Source: Caulobacteraceae bacterium
Lineage (GTDB): Bacteria; Pseudomonadota; Alphaproteobacteria; Caulobacterales; Caulobacteraceae
Assembly: GCA_027487945.1 (NCBI GenBank)
Contig: JAIYCQ010000042.1
Coordinates: 186,001 to 250,000, forward strand
Length of the DNA stretch: 64,000 bases
Direction: 5' to 3'
In this document: in pieces, positions 29,007 through 37,278 of the stretch
Position numbering within the stretch: the first letter of the stretch is position 1
Layout: the number at the start of each line of letters is the position of its first letter
Notes under the pieces: generated by a model
Told to the model about the DNA's origin: nothing
What the model saw: only the letters and a program-made list of their open reading frames with translations
Databases searched by the model: none
Position numbers and translations under genes: made by a program

Positions 29007-32000
29007 TCAGACCGTCGCCTCCACCGCGCTCGCCGGCCGCCCGTCGTCCCGCAGCACGACGTAGATGGCCGGGATGACCAGGACGGTCAGGATCGTTGAT
29101 GAGGCGAGGCCGAACAGCAGCGAGATGGCCAGGCCCTGGAAGATCGGGTCGAACAGGATCACCGCAGCGCCGATCATCGCCGCCAGCGCCGTCAGCACGA
29201 TCGGCTTGAAGCGGATGGCGCCGGCCTCGAGAAGCACGGCCCGAAGCGGCCGCCCATCACCCTGGCTGTGGCGGATGAAGTCGACCAGCAGGATCGAGTT
29301 TCGCACGATGATCCCGGCCAGGGCGATGAAGCCGATCATGGAGGTGGCAGTGAAGGGCGCCTGGAACAGGATATGGCCGATGACGATGCCCACCAGCGTC
29401 AGCGGGATCGGCGTCAGGATGACCAGCGGCAGCCGGAAGCTTTTGAACTGGGCGACGACCAGCACATAGATGCCGAGGATCGCCACCCCGAAGGCGGCGC
29501 CCATGTCGCGGAAGGTCACCCAGGTGATCTCCCACTCGCCGTCCCACAGAATGGTCGGCCGGCTTTCGTCGGTCGGCTGGCCGTTGAGCCGGATGTCCGG
29601 CTTCGGCGTGTCCTTCCAGTCGGCGTCTTCCACGGCGCGGTTGACCGCCAGCATGCCGTAGATCGGCGCCTCGTAGGCTCCGGCCAGCTCGGCCAGGACC
29701 ATGTCCACATCCCGGCCGTCACGGCGGAAGATGTGGGTCGAGCCGGCTTCCTGGCTTGCGGTGACGACCTCGCCCAGCGCGACCAGACGGCCGTCCCGCG
29801 ACCGGGCGACCGGCAGGGCGGCCAGGCCCTCGCCCCAGGTCCGGGCGGATTGCGGCAGGCGGACGGCGATCTCCAGCGGATCGCGACTCTCGCCGCGGTG
29901 GGCGTAGCCGACCACCTGTCCGCCAAGCGCCGCGGCGATGGAGTCGTGGATATCGCGGTCGCTGACCTCCAGGGCCTCGAGGCGGGCCCGGTCGGGCGTA
30001 AGCCGCAGGCCCGGGCGCGGCACGCCGTAGCTGTCGTCGACGTCGACGATGTAGGGCACGGACCGGAAGATGGTCTTCAGTTGCTCGGCCACGGCGCGAC
30101 GGGAGGCCGCGTCCGGTCCGTAGACCTCCGCCAGCAGGGTCGCCATCACCGGCGGCCCGGGCGGGGCCTCGACGACCTTGATCGCCGCCCCGACCGGCAG
30201 GGGGGCCTTGGCCAGCCGCTCACGCAGGTCCAGGGCCACGGCGTGGCTGGAGCGGTCGCGATCGGCCTTGGGCGCGAGGGTGACCGACAGGTCGCCCATC
30301 TCCGGCCGGTTGCGCTGGTAGTAGTGCCGCACCAGACCGTTGAAGTTGAACGGCGCGGACGTTCCGGCGAAGGCGTCGATCGCGGTGACTTCCGGCACGG
30401 AGCGGGTGATCGCCGCCAGGTCGTTCAGCACCCGCTGGGTGGCTTCCAGGGACGTGCCCTCCGGCAGGTCGGTGATGACCTGCAGCTCGGACTTGTTGTC
30501 GAACGGCAGCAGCTTCACCGTCACGGCCTTGGTGTAGAACATCGCGCCGGCCAGCAGGGTGGCAAGGCCCACCGCGATCAGGAAGGTCCAGGCGCTGCGC
30601 CGCGTGGCGATGACGCGACCGGCCACGGCGCGGTAGGCGGCGCCCAGGCGGCCCTCGCCGTGGTCGGCGTGAGCGGCCTGGCCTTCGGCCACCGCCTTGC
30701 GGGCGAAGCGCACCATCAGCCAGGGCGCGATGACCACGGCCACGAAGAACGAGAACACCATCGCCGCCGAGGCGTTGACCGGGATCGGCGCCATGTAGGG
30801 CCCCATCAGGCCCGAGACGAACAGCATGGGCAGCAGGGCCGCGACGACGGTGAGCGTGGCGACCACGGTGGGGTTGCCGACCTCGGCCACGGCCTCGACC
30901 GCCGCGTCCAGCGGACTGCGGTCGTCCTTCATGGCCCAGTGTCGGGCGATGTTCTCGATCATGACGATGGCGTCGTCGACCAGGATGCCGATCGAGAAGA
31001 TCAGGGCGAACAGGCTGACCCGGTTGATGGTGTAGCCCATCAGGTTGGAGGCGAAGAGGGTCAGCAGGATGGTCGTGGGGATCACCACGGCGGTCACCGC
31101 CGCCTCCCGCCAGCCGATGGCAAAGCCGATCAGCACGACGATCGAGATGGTGGCCAGCGCCAGGTGAAACAGCAGCTCGTTGGCCTTCTCATTGGCGGTC
31201 TCGCCATAGTCGCGGGTGACGTCGACGCTCAGGCTGTCGGGCAGCAGGGAGCCCTTCAGCGCCTCGACCCGCTCCAGGACCGCGTGCGAGACCACCACGG
31301 CGTTGGCGCCCTTGCGCTTGGCGATGGCCAGGCTGACCGCGGGCGCCTCGGACCAGTTCGCGCCGTCACGGGCGAAGCGCCAGGCGCGGGCCTGATCCTC
31401 ACGCGGGCCTTCGACCACCTCGGCGACGTCGCGGACATAGACGGCCTGACCGCTGGCCGAGGGCAGGGCGAGCAGGCCGATCTGACCGGCGTCGGTGAAG
31501 GTCTTGCCGGCTGTGACCTGTACGGCTTCGCCGCCGTTGCGCAGCTGGCCGGCGGGGAAGGCGCGGTTGGCCTGACGCACGGTGTCCATCAGCGCCGCCA
31601 GCGACACGCCGTGGCGGGCCATGCGGGCCGGGTCGGGCTCGATACGGATCTCACGCGGCCGGCCACCGACGATGAAGGTCAGACCGACGTCGTCGACCTT
31701 GGCCACCTCGGTGCGCAGCTTGCCGGCCAGTTCATACAGGGCCTGGTCGGTCCATTGTCCCGCCGCGCCGGGCTTTGGCGACAGGGTGAGCACCAGGCTC
31801 GGCACGTCATTGATGCCGCGCGTCTGGATCAGCGGTTCGGGGATGCCGGCGGGGATGCGGTCCAGGTTGCCGCGGATGCGCTCATGGATCCGGACGGCGG
31901 CGGCGTCGGGATCGACCCCGACCTTGAACCGCGCGGTGACCATGACCTGGTCGTCGTCGGCGAAGGTGTAGACGTGCTCGACCTCGTTGACGCTCTTGAC

Positions 32001-32225
32001 GATGGCCTCGAGCGGCTTGCCGACCAGCTCCACCGCGTCGGCGGCGCGCAGGCCGGGGGCCGATACCATGATGTCGACCATGGGCACGCTGATCTGCGGC
32101 TCCTCCTCGCGCGGGATGCTCATCAACGCCAGCAAGCCCACCGCGATCGCGGCGAGCAGGAACAGCGGGGTCAGCGGCGAGCGGATGGTCGCGCGGGTGA
32201 GGCGCCCGGAGAGGCCGAGGTTCAT
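29007..32225 (-). CDS. RND-family efflux permease (AcrB-like)
   Basis: A 1072-residue inner-membrane pump of normal RND length. It has an N-terminal helix, a large periplasmic porter loop (about 35-340), a central helix cluster with the proton-relay region DDAIVMIENIARHW, a second loop and a C-terminal cluster ending in TILTVLVIPAIYVVLRDD. It resembles the HAE-type multidrug or organic-compound exporters rather than CusA (no Met-rich copper path seen). Its start overlaps the adaptor stop by four bases (ATGA). It belongs to an operon headed by the SqrR-like regulator, an unusual setting for such a pump. No outer-membrane channel gene is nearby. Confidence 0.93.
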   Translation of the reverse strand: MNLGLSGRLTRATIRSPLTPLFLLAAIAVGLLALMSIPREEEPQISVPMVDIMVSAPGLRAADAVELVGKPLEAIVKSVNEVEHVYTFADDDQVMVTARFKVGVDPDAAAVRIHERIRGNLDRIPAGIPEPLIQTRGINDVPSLVLTLSPKPGAAGQWTDQALYELAGKLRTEVAKVDDVGLTFIVGGRPREIRIEPDPARMARHGVSLAALMDTVRQANRAFPAGQLRNGGEAVQVTAGKTFTDAGQIGLLALPSASGQAVYVRDVAEVVEGPREDQARAWRFARDGANWSEAPAVSLAIAKRKGANAVVVSHAVLERVEALKGSLLPDSLSVDVTRDYGETANEKANELLFHLALATISIVVLIGFAIGWREAAVTAVVIPTTILLTLFASNLMGYTINRVSLFALIFSIGILVDDAIVMIENIARHWAMKDDRSPLDAAVEAVAEVGNPTVVATLTVVAALLPMLFVSGLMGPYMAPIPVNASAAMVFSFFVAVVIAPWLMVRFARKAVAEGQAAHADHGEGRLGAAYRAVAGRVIATRRSAWTFLIAVGLATLLAGAMFYTKAVTVKLLPFDNKSELQVITDLPEGTSLEATQRVLNDLAAITRSVPEVTAIDAFAGTSAPFNFNGLVRHYYQRNRPEMGDLSVTLAPKADRDRSSHAVALDLRERLAKAPLPVGAAIKVVEAPPGPPVMATLLAEVYGPDAASRRAVAEQLKTIFRSVPYIVDVDDSYGVPRPGLRLTPDRARLEALEVSDRDIHDSIAAALGGQVVGYAHRGESRDPLEIAVRLPQSARTWGEGLAALPVARSRDGRLVALGEVVTASQEAGSTHIFRRDGRDVDMVLAELAGAYEAPIYGMLAVNRAVEDADWKDTPKPDIRLNGQPTDESRPTILWDGEWEITWVTFRDMGAAFGVAILGIYVLVVAQFKSFRLPLVILTPIPLTLVGIVIGHILFQAPFTATSMIGFIALAGIIVRNSILLVDFIRHSQGDGRPLRAVLLEAGAIRFKPIVLTALAAMIGAAVILFDPIFQGLAISLLFGLASSTILTVLVIPAIYVVLRDDGRPASAVEATV

Positions 32226-33250
32226 CGCACGGCCTCCGGCAGCGAGAGGATGTCGCCCGACTTCAGGCCGGACAGGACCTCCAGCTCATCGGCCGTTGGC
32301 CCCGCGCGGGTCTGGACAGGGGTGTCCGAGGCGGCGCCGTCAGGCCTGACGAGGCGCACATAGTCGATGCCGTAGCGGGTGGAGACATAGCGGCGCGGGA
32401 CCACCAGAGCCTGGCGCTCGCCGATCCGCACCATCACCGTGGCGCGCCGGCCGACCAGGTCCTGGGGCAGGCCGGCGGCGGTCACATCGGCGACCAGCTG
32501 TCCGGCGACGACGGACGGGTAGATCTGACTGATCATGCCGGTCGTCGCGGTCGCGGCGCCGTCGATCGACACCTGCACGGAGTCGCCCAGCCGCAACGAA
32601 CGGGCCTGGCTTTCCGGCAGCTCCAGCCGGACGACAGCGGGCCCGGCTGTGATCCTTGCCACGGACTGGCCGGCGGTCACGACTGACCCGGGGGGCACGT
32701 CGGCGACGAGGACGCGTCCGCCGGCAGGCGCGAGAATCGCGCCCTGGGCGCCCAGCTCGGCGCTTGCCGAGCGCTGCGCCTTCGCCGCGGCCAGTGCGGC
32801 GCCGGAAGCCTTGGCGATGGCCTCGACCTGGTCGAGCCGCGCCTCGGCGTAGATGCCCTGGGCGAACAGGGTGCGGGTGCGGCTCAGGTCGGCCTGGGCG
32901 CGGGCGGCCTCAGCGGCGGCGGCGGCGACCTGGGCGTCGTAGGCGGCGGTCAGAAGGCCCAGGCGGTCGTCCTTGACGATGGCGATCACCTGGCCCTGGC
33001 GGACGGTGTCGCCTTCCTTGACCAGCAGTGAGACCAGCACGCCGGTGATACGGGCCCGCGCCTCGCCCATGTCCCGGGTCGTCAGGGTGGCCGGCGCCGG
33101 CTTGAGGTCGGAAATGGTCCGCTCGACCACCGTCAGCCGGCCCGCCGCTGGCGCGACCCGGGCGACCGGTTTCTCCGGCGCGGCCTCGCCGCAACCGCCG
33201 AGCAGCAGGGCGCCGGCCAGCGGGAGGATCAGCAGGGATTTCATGGACAT
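32222..33250 (-). CDS. RND efflux periplasmic adaptor lipoprotein (HlyD/MFP family)
   Basis: A 342-residue membrane-fusion protein. The N-terminal signal ends in the lipobox LLGGC (Cys20), so it is anchored in the inner membrane. A barrel-sandwich half (VLVSLLVKEGDTVRQGQVIA), an alpha-hairpin rich in Ala (about 115-165) and the second half (GAILAPAGGRVLVADVPPGSVV) follow in order. The ATG at 33250 or at 33244 could start it. It couples the permease to an outer-membrane channel encoded elsewhere. It sits between the rhodanese and the permease on one transcript. Confidence 0.9.
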   Translation of the reverse strand: MSMKSLLILPLAGALLLGGCGEAAPEKPVARVAPAAGRLTVVERTISDLKPAPATLTTRDMGEARARITGVLVSLLVKEGDTVRQGQVIAIVKDDRLGLLTAAYDAQVAAAAAEAARAQADLSRTRTLFAQGIYAEARLDQVEAIAKASGAALAAAKAQRSASAELGAQGAILAPAGGRVLVADVPPGSVVTAGQSVARITAGPAVVRLELPESQARSLRLGDSVQVSIDGAATATTGMISQIYPSVVAGQLVADVTAAGLPQDLVGRRATVMVRIGERQALVVPRRYVSTRYGIDYVRLVRPDGAASDTPVQTRAGPTADELEVLSGLKSGDILSLPEAVR

Positions 33251-33291
33251 GGCGGGGCGCCTGGGCTTGCGGTCTGAAGAGAGGGGCGGGG

Positions 33292-33654
33292 TCAGCCGGG
33301 ATCGCGAACCGAGCCGGTCGCCGTGTCGATGCTCACCGTCGGAAACCCGGCGGCCTTCCAGGCCATGATCCCGCCGGCCAGGTGGCTTTCGATGGCGTGG
33401 CCGGCCTTGCGGCATTGATCGATGGCCATGGCCGACCGCTTGCCCGATCCGCATTGCAGGACCATGAGCCGGTCGCCGGCCTCCGGCAGGGCGCCGGGGT
33501 CGAAGGTGGAGAGCGGAAAGTTCAGCGCGCCGTGAATGCGTTCGGCGGCGAATTCGGCCGGCTCGCGCACATCGACGAGCAGGATCTCGTGGGCCTCGAG
33601 CGCCGCCTGCACCTGCAGGGGCGTGAGATCCTTGGTCTTGGGGGCGCCGAACAT
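33292..33654 (-). CDS. Single-domain rhodanese (sulfurtransferase)
   Basis: A 120-residue rhodanese domain. LLVDVREPAEFAAERIHGALNF is the N-terminal core, and the active loop LQCGSGKRS holds catalytic Cys68. HLAGGIMAWKAAGFP is the C-terminal signature. AAAGGAG stands seven bases before the ATG at 33654. Single-domain rhodaneses move sulfane sulfur between thiols and persulfides. It follows the SqrR-like gene and precedes the pump adaptor gene, so it probably links SQR products to the persulfide dioxygenase. Confidence 0.92.
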   Translation of the reverse strand: MFGAPKTKDLTPLQVQAALEAHEILLVDVREPAEFAAERIHGALNFPLSTFDPGALPEAGDRLMVLQCGSGKRSAMAIDQCRKAGHAIESHLAGGIMAWKAAGFPTVSIDTATGSVRDPG

Positions 33655-33682
33655 GGTGTGCTCCTTTTGAGGGCGGGCAGGG

Positions 33683-33988
33683 TCAGTCGACCGTGCAGAA
33701 ATGATCCGAAAGCGCCTCGACCACGGCCCGGGCGGCGTGGCTCTGAAGGCCGTAGTAAACCGTCTGGCCATCCCGGCGCGCCGTCACGAGGCCGTCGCGA
33801 CGCAGGAGGCCCAGATGCTGTGAGGCAAGGGTCTCCCGAACGCCCAGCGTCTGCGCGAGCGCCCCCACCGACTGCTCACACTCAAGGAGCGAGCAGACGA
33901 TCATCAGCCTGTGCGGATTGCCCAGCGCCTTCAGGAGGTCGCAGGCCTTGTCCGCAGAAGCCTTCAGGGCGTGGTCTTGTAAATGCAT
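33683..33988 (-). CDS. ArsR-family persulfide sensor, SqrR/BigR type
   Basis: A 101-residue winged-helix repressor. TLASQHLGLLRRDGLVTARR is the DNA-binding helix and wing. Cys32 (MIVCSLL) and Cys98 (HFCTVD) are 66 residues apart, the same spacing as the reactive pairs of SqrR (Cys41/Cys107) and BigR (Cys42/Cys108), which form a tetrasulfide bridge on exposure to persulfide. Cys16 and Cys37 are extra. It heads the rhodanese-adaptor-RND operon and is divergent from sqr, across a palindrome. Control of both directions is the natural reading. Confidence 0.9.
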   Translation of the reverse strand: MHLQDHALKASADKACDLLKALGNPHRLMIVCSLLECEQSVGALAQTLGVRETLASQHLGLLRRDGLVTARRDGQTVYYGLQSHAARAVVEALSDHFCTVD

Positions 33989-33996
33989 AGTTGCGT

Positions 33997-34017
33997 ATAT
34001 GCGGTAATGCGCATATT
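33997..34017. promoter_or_regulatory. ArsR/SqrR-type operator between the sensor gene and sqr
   Basis: ATATGCG (33997-34003) and CGCATAT (34010-34016) are a perfect 7-base inverted repeat with a 6-base spacer. The inverted AATATGCGCATT 12-mer occupies 34006-34017 and is identical to that at 28966-28977. The site lies 8 bases upstream of the regulator start. Confidence 0.7.
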
Positions 34018-34068
34018 AAGTCAAGCCATCAACGAGGATCACCCTGCGCCCGGCGAGATCGGGCCGTT

Positions 34069-34082
34069 GTGATCCACATCAA
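34069..34082 (-). promoter_or_regulatory. FNR/FixK-like box upstream of sqr
   Basis: Read on the minus strand, TTGATGTGGATCAC matches TTGAT-N4-ATCAA at 9 of 10 fixed positions and is close to the alphaproteobacterial FixK pattern. It lies between the SqrR-type palindrome and the sqr start at 34133, so sqr may also respond to low oxygen. Confidence 0.55.
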
Positions 34083-34132
34083 GGCGGGCTCATCGAAATG
34101 CGCGCCAGTCAAAGGATGTGAGGGAACTGACC

Positions 34133-35413
34133 ATGGCCAAACCGCGTATCGTCATTCTGGGCGCCGGCCTCGGCGGCGCCATCGCCGCCTTCGAGATCAA
34201 GGCCGCCGTCGGCGACCGCGCCGACGTCAGCGTCGTCTCACAGGGCGACACCTTTCATTTCGTGCCGTCCAACCCGTGGGTCGCCGTCCACTGGCGCAAG
34301 CGCGAAGCGATCGAGGTGAAGCTGCCGCCTGTCTTCAAGAAGAAGGGGATTGGCTTCACTGGCGTCGGCGCCCGCCGCCTCGACCCCGCCCATAACCGGC
34401 TGGAGCTCACCGACGGGGCGATCGTCGACTACGACTACCTGGTGATCGCCACGGGGCCGGAGCTGGCGTTCGACGAGATCGAGGGCCTCGGACCGCATGG
34501 CGGCTTCACCCAGTCCATCTGCCATGTCGATCACGCCGAGACGGCGGCGGCGGCCTTTGACCGTTTCGTGGAGAACCCCGGGCCGATCGTGGTCGGCGCC
34601 GTGCAGGGCGCTTCCTGCTTCGGCCCGGCCTACGAGTTCGCCATGATCCTCGATACCGAGCTGCGCCGCCGGAAGATCCGCGACCGCGTGCCCATGACCT
34701 TCGTCACCTCGGAGCCCTACGTCGGCCATCTCGGCCTCGACGGCGTCGGCGACACCAAGGGCATGCTCGAGAGCGAAATGCGCGAGCGCCACATCAAGTG
34801 GGTCACCAACGCCCGGGTCACCTCGGTGGAAGCCGGCATGATGCATGCCGAGGAGGTCGCCGAAGACGGGTCGGTCAAGGCGACGCACGACATTCCCTTC
34901 GCCTTCTCGATGATGCTGCCCGCCTTCCGGGGTGTAGAGGCTGTTCGCGGGATCGAAGGGCTGACCAACCCGCGCGGTTTCATCGTTGTGGACAGGCACC
35001 AGCGGAATCCGGCGTTCCCGAACGTCCTCGCACTCGGCGTCTGCGTCGCCATCGCCCCGACGGGCAAAACGCCCGTGCCGGTCGGCGTCCCCAAGACCGG
35101 CTTCATGATCGAGAGCATGGTCACCGCCATCGCCCACAATCTCGGCGACCTCGTCGGCGGCCGACCCGCGACGCACGAGGCGACCTGGAATGCCATCTGC
35201 CTCGCCGACTTCGGCGACGGCGGCGTGGCCTTCGTCGCCCAGCCGCAGATCCCGCCCCGCAACGTCAACTGGTCGGCCAGCGGCAAGTGGGTGCACCTGG
35301 CGAAGGTCGGGTTCGAGAAGTACTTCCTCGCGAAGGTGAAGCGCGGCGAGAGCGAGCCCTTCTACGAAAAGCTGGCCCTGGACGTGATGGGCATCCGCAA
35401 GATCAAGGCCTGA
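34133..35413 (+). CDS. sqr: Sulfide:quinone oxidoreductase
   Basis: A 426-residue membrane-associated flavoprotein. The FAD loop IVILGAGLGGAIAAFEIK opens the protein. Cys130, Cys162 and Cys356 match the three catalytic cysteines of the well-studied Acidithiobacillus enzyme (Cys128, Cys160, Cys356) in spacing and near-number. PVPVGVPKTGFMIESM is the quinone/FAD region. It oxidises sulfide and passes electrons to the quinone pool, yielding persulfide for the rhodanese and dioxygenase. ATG 34133 (GAGGGAA upstream) was preferred over the in-frame GTG at 34118. Its promoter has both a SqrR-type palindrome and an FNR/FixK-like box. Confidence 0.88.
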   Translation: MAKPRIVILGAGLGGAIAAFEIKAAVGDRADVSVVSQGDTFHFVPSNPWVAVHWRKREAIEVKLPPVFKKKGIGFTGVGARRLDPAHNRLELTDGAIVDYDYLVIATGPELAFDEIEGLGPHGGFTQSICHVDHAETAAAAFDRFVENPGPIVVGAVQGASCFGPAYEFAMILDTELRRRKIRDRVPMTFVTSEPYVGHLGLDGVGDTKGMLESEMRERHIKWVTNARVTSVEAGMMHAEEVAEDGSVKATHDIPFAFSMMLPAFRGVEAVRGIEGLTNPRGFIVVDRHQRNPAFPNVLALGVCVAIAPTGKTPVPVGVPKTGFMIESMVTAIAHNLGDLVGGRPATHEATWNAICLADFGDGGVAFVAQPQIPPRNVNWSASGKWVHLAKVGFEKYFLAKVKRGESEPFYEKLALDVMGIRKIKA

Positions 35414-35493
35414 GCCGGCCACTCATATCCAGGCGCTTGCCTTGGGCGGGCGTCATCCCCGGGCTCCGGCCCGAACGCGCAAAGGACCTTTCC

Positions 35494-35697
35494 ATGACCA
35501 TCGATCGCGCTGTCTTCGTCTTCGCCGGCCTCGTCGTGCTGACCGGCCTGGCCCTCGGCCAGTTCGTCAATCCGCTCTGGCTGCTGCTGAGCGCTTTCGC
35601 CGGCCTCAACATGATCCAGGCGGCGTTCACCGGCTTCTGTCCGGCGGCGATGGCGTTCAAGGCCATGGGCTTCAAGGCCGGCGTCGCCTTCAAGTAG
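35494..35697 (+). CDS. DUF2892 (YgaP-like) small membrane protein
   Basis: A 67-residue protein with two hydrophobic segments. NPLWLLLSAFAGLNMIQAAF and GFCPAA are the DUF2892 signature, the membrane part of YgaP, where it is fused to a rhodanese. Here the rhodanese is a separate gene across the sqr promoter. The gene follows sqr after 80 bases that contain a GC-rich REP-like stretch. It probably anchors or partners sulfur transfer at the membrane. Confidence 0.82.
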   Translation: MTIDRAVFVFAGLVVLTGLALGQFVNPLWLLLSAFAGLNMIQAAFTGFCPAAMAFKAMGFKAGVAFK

Positions 35698-35731
35698 GCC
35701 GCGACGCGGCGGCCTCCCGCCCGCCACGCGC

Positions 35732-36289
35732 TCAGTAGAAGGCCACCTCGGCGACGTCGATCTTCGCCTCATGGTCGCGACCATAGGCGACGACGGCGAT
35801 CGACCTCACGCTCTGCGGCCGCGGCGTCGCACGCAGCAGGCCGCCGGAGGGCGCGAAACTGTCCAGGGGCAGGCGAATCTCGGTCCAGGCGCCGGAGACG
35901 TCAAACCCGGACTGATAGTACTGCCAGGGCAGCACCGTGCCGGATGTGCGCAGGTGGACGAAGTAGCGCTGGTCATTGCCGCGCACGACGATGCGCACGC
36001 CCCGGGTGTCCGGTGCGGGCGGGTCGGGCAGCTCCAGCCGCATCTGGATGAACCCGCCCCGGTTGGCGGTGCTGACCGTGCCGGTCATGCGGGCGTAGGA
36101 CCGGCCGCCCTCCTCGGCGAACACGACACGCCCCGACGACACGCCGCCCATCACCGCATCCGAGAAGAACCGCCAGCGCGTTTCGGGTTGCATCGTGAAG
36201 TCCTCGATCAGCGCCGCCTTCGGCGCGGCGACCGGCGCGGCGACGCTCCCCAGCGCCAGGATCAGGGTGAGGGCGAAGAGACTGCGCAT
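35732..36289 (-). CDS. CIA30-family secreted protein
   Basis: A 185-residue protein with a cleavable signal (MRSLFALTLILALGSVAAPVAA). The mature part matches the CIA30/NADH:ubiquinone oxidoreductase intermediate-associated fold: WRFFSDAVMGGVSSGR near the start, GGFIQMRLELP, FVHLRTSGTVLPWQYYQ and a late RSIAVVAYGRD. In eukaryotes CIA30 assists complex I assembly. Bacterial secreted forms have no proven role and may bind carbohydrate through the jelly-roll fold. ATG 36289 has GGGAG upstream. Confidence 0.82.
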   Translation of the reverse strand: MRSLFALTLILALGSVAAPVAAPKAALIEDFTMQPETRWRFFSDAVMGGVSSGRVVFAEEGGRSYARMTGTVSTANRGGFIQMRLELPDPPAPDTRGVRIVVRGNDQRYFVHLRTSGTVLPWQYYQSGFDVSGAWTEIRLPLDSFAPSGGLLRATPRPQSVRSIAVVAYGRDHEAKIDVAEVAFY

Positions 36290-36428
36290 GGACAACTCCC
36301 GGCCCCGGGATCGGGTCCGTCAGGATGAAGGATTTAGGGCAGGGCGGCCTGACGCCAAGTCGCGGGAATCGGTCCTGGTCCCTAAGAGGCGAGGGCTGTT
36401 TCGAACGCGACCAATTTCCTGGGGAAAG

Positions 36429-36504
<76 letters not shown>

Positions 36505-36587
36505 GTCCCGGCTCCGGCCCCTTTCGGTGGCCAGCGGCGAGGGCGCGGAACATACGCGAAAAGCCGACCGACGCAAGGGCGATAAAA

Positions 36588-36929
36588 TTGGCGCGACGAG
36601 ACATCACCGGAGCCGTGGATTTTCCGTACCTGGAGGGCTTCGCCGCCGGCGATTCCGCCGTGATCGACGAGGTGCTCGCCCTGTTCGAACAGCAGGCCCA
36701 GCTCTGGTCGCCGATGCTTGATTCGGCCTCGGAGGGCTGGCGGGACGCGCTTCACACGGTGAAGGGCGCGGCGCGGGGCGTCGGGGCCCATGCGCTGGGC
36801 GAGGCCTGCGCCCGCGCCGAGGCGGAAGGGCCGGGCCGGCTGCCCGCCGTGCACGCCGCGCTGGACGCCGCCCTGTTCGACATCGCCGCCTATCGCCACG
36901 AACAGGCGTTGCGGTCGCTCAAGGGATAG
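36588..36929 (+). CDS. Hpt-domain phosphotransfer protein
   Basis: A 113-residue four-helix-bundle protein. HTVKGAARGVGAHALGE contains the phospho-accepting His and the glycine-rich turn of histidine phosphotransfer domains. It carries a phosphoryl group from a hybrid kinase to a response regulator; the partners are not nearby. The TTG at 36588 follows AAGGG eight bases earlier, and a GTG at 36615 is an alternative start. The gene converges on chorismate mutase. Confidence 0.82.
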   Translation: MARRDITGAVDFPYLEGFAAGDSAVIDEVLALFEQQAQLWSPMLDSASEGWRDALHTVKGAARGVGAHALGEACARAEAEGPGRLPAVHAALDAALFDIAAYRHEQALRSLKG

Positions 36930-36938
36930 CAGGGCGAC

Positions 36939-37277
36939 CTAGCCCTTCCGCGTCCGGTCCCAGACGCTGAACTCATAGGCGATGCAGCGGTCGATCATTG
37001 TGCGCCAGACCGGCTCGGCGATGGCTTCCGAAAGGCCGGCCTCGCGCGCGGCGGCCTTTACCTTGGTCACGACGTCCTCGATCCGCGCCCGATCATGCAC
37101 GACGCTTCGGTCGGGCTTGATGCGGGCGGCGGCGTCCATGTAGCCCTGACGCTCGGCGATGATGGTCACCAGCAGGCGGTCGAGGGCGTCGACGCCCTGT
37201 CGGACCTCGACCATGGTGGTGCAGTCGGCGGGGGCGACGCGCGCGTCAGCGGTCGCATTCAGTACATCTTTGGCCAC
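36939..37277 (-). CDS. Chorismate mutase (AroQ type, monofunctional)
   Basis: A 112-residue all-helical protein. VRQGVDALDRLLVTIIAERQ carries the first Arg and the start of the AroQ active-site helix. KPDRSVVHDRARIEDVV supplies Lys and Arg ligands. The C-terminal WRTMIDRCIAYEF is typical, close to the PchB/isochorismate-pyruvate-lyase-like subgroup. It converts chorismate to prephenate for Phe/Tyr synthesis. The GTG start lies one base after the LysR stop, so the pair is translationally coupled. Confidence 0.88.
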   Translation of the reverse strand: MAKDVLNATADARVAPADCTTMVEVRQGVDALDRLLVTIIAERQGYMDAAARIKPDRSVVHDRARIEDVVTKVKAAAREAGLSEAIAEPVWRTMIDRCIAYEFSVWDRTRKG

Positions 37278-37278
37278 G

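Noticed and set aside
29268-32363. 1031-codon plus-strand frame opposite the RND permease
   Set aside because: Composition is His/Arg/Gly/Asp-rich antisense sequence of a certain RND gene, with no domain.
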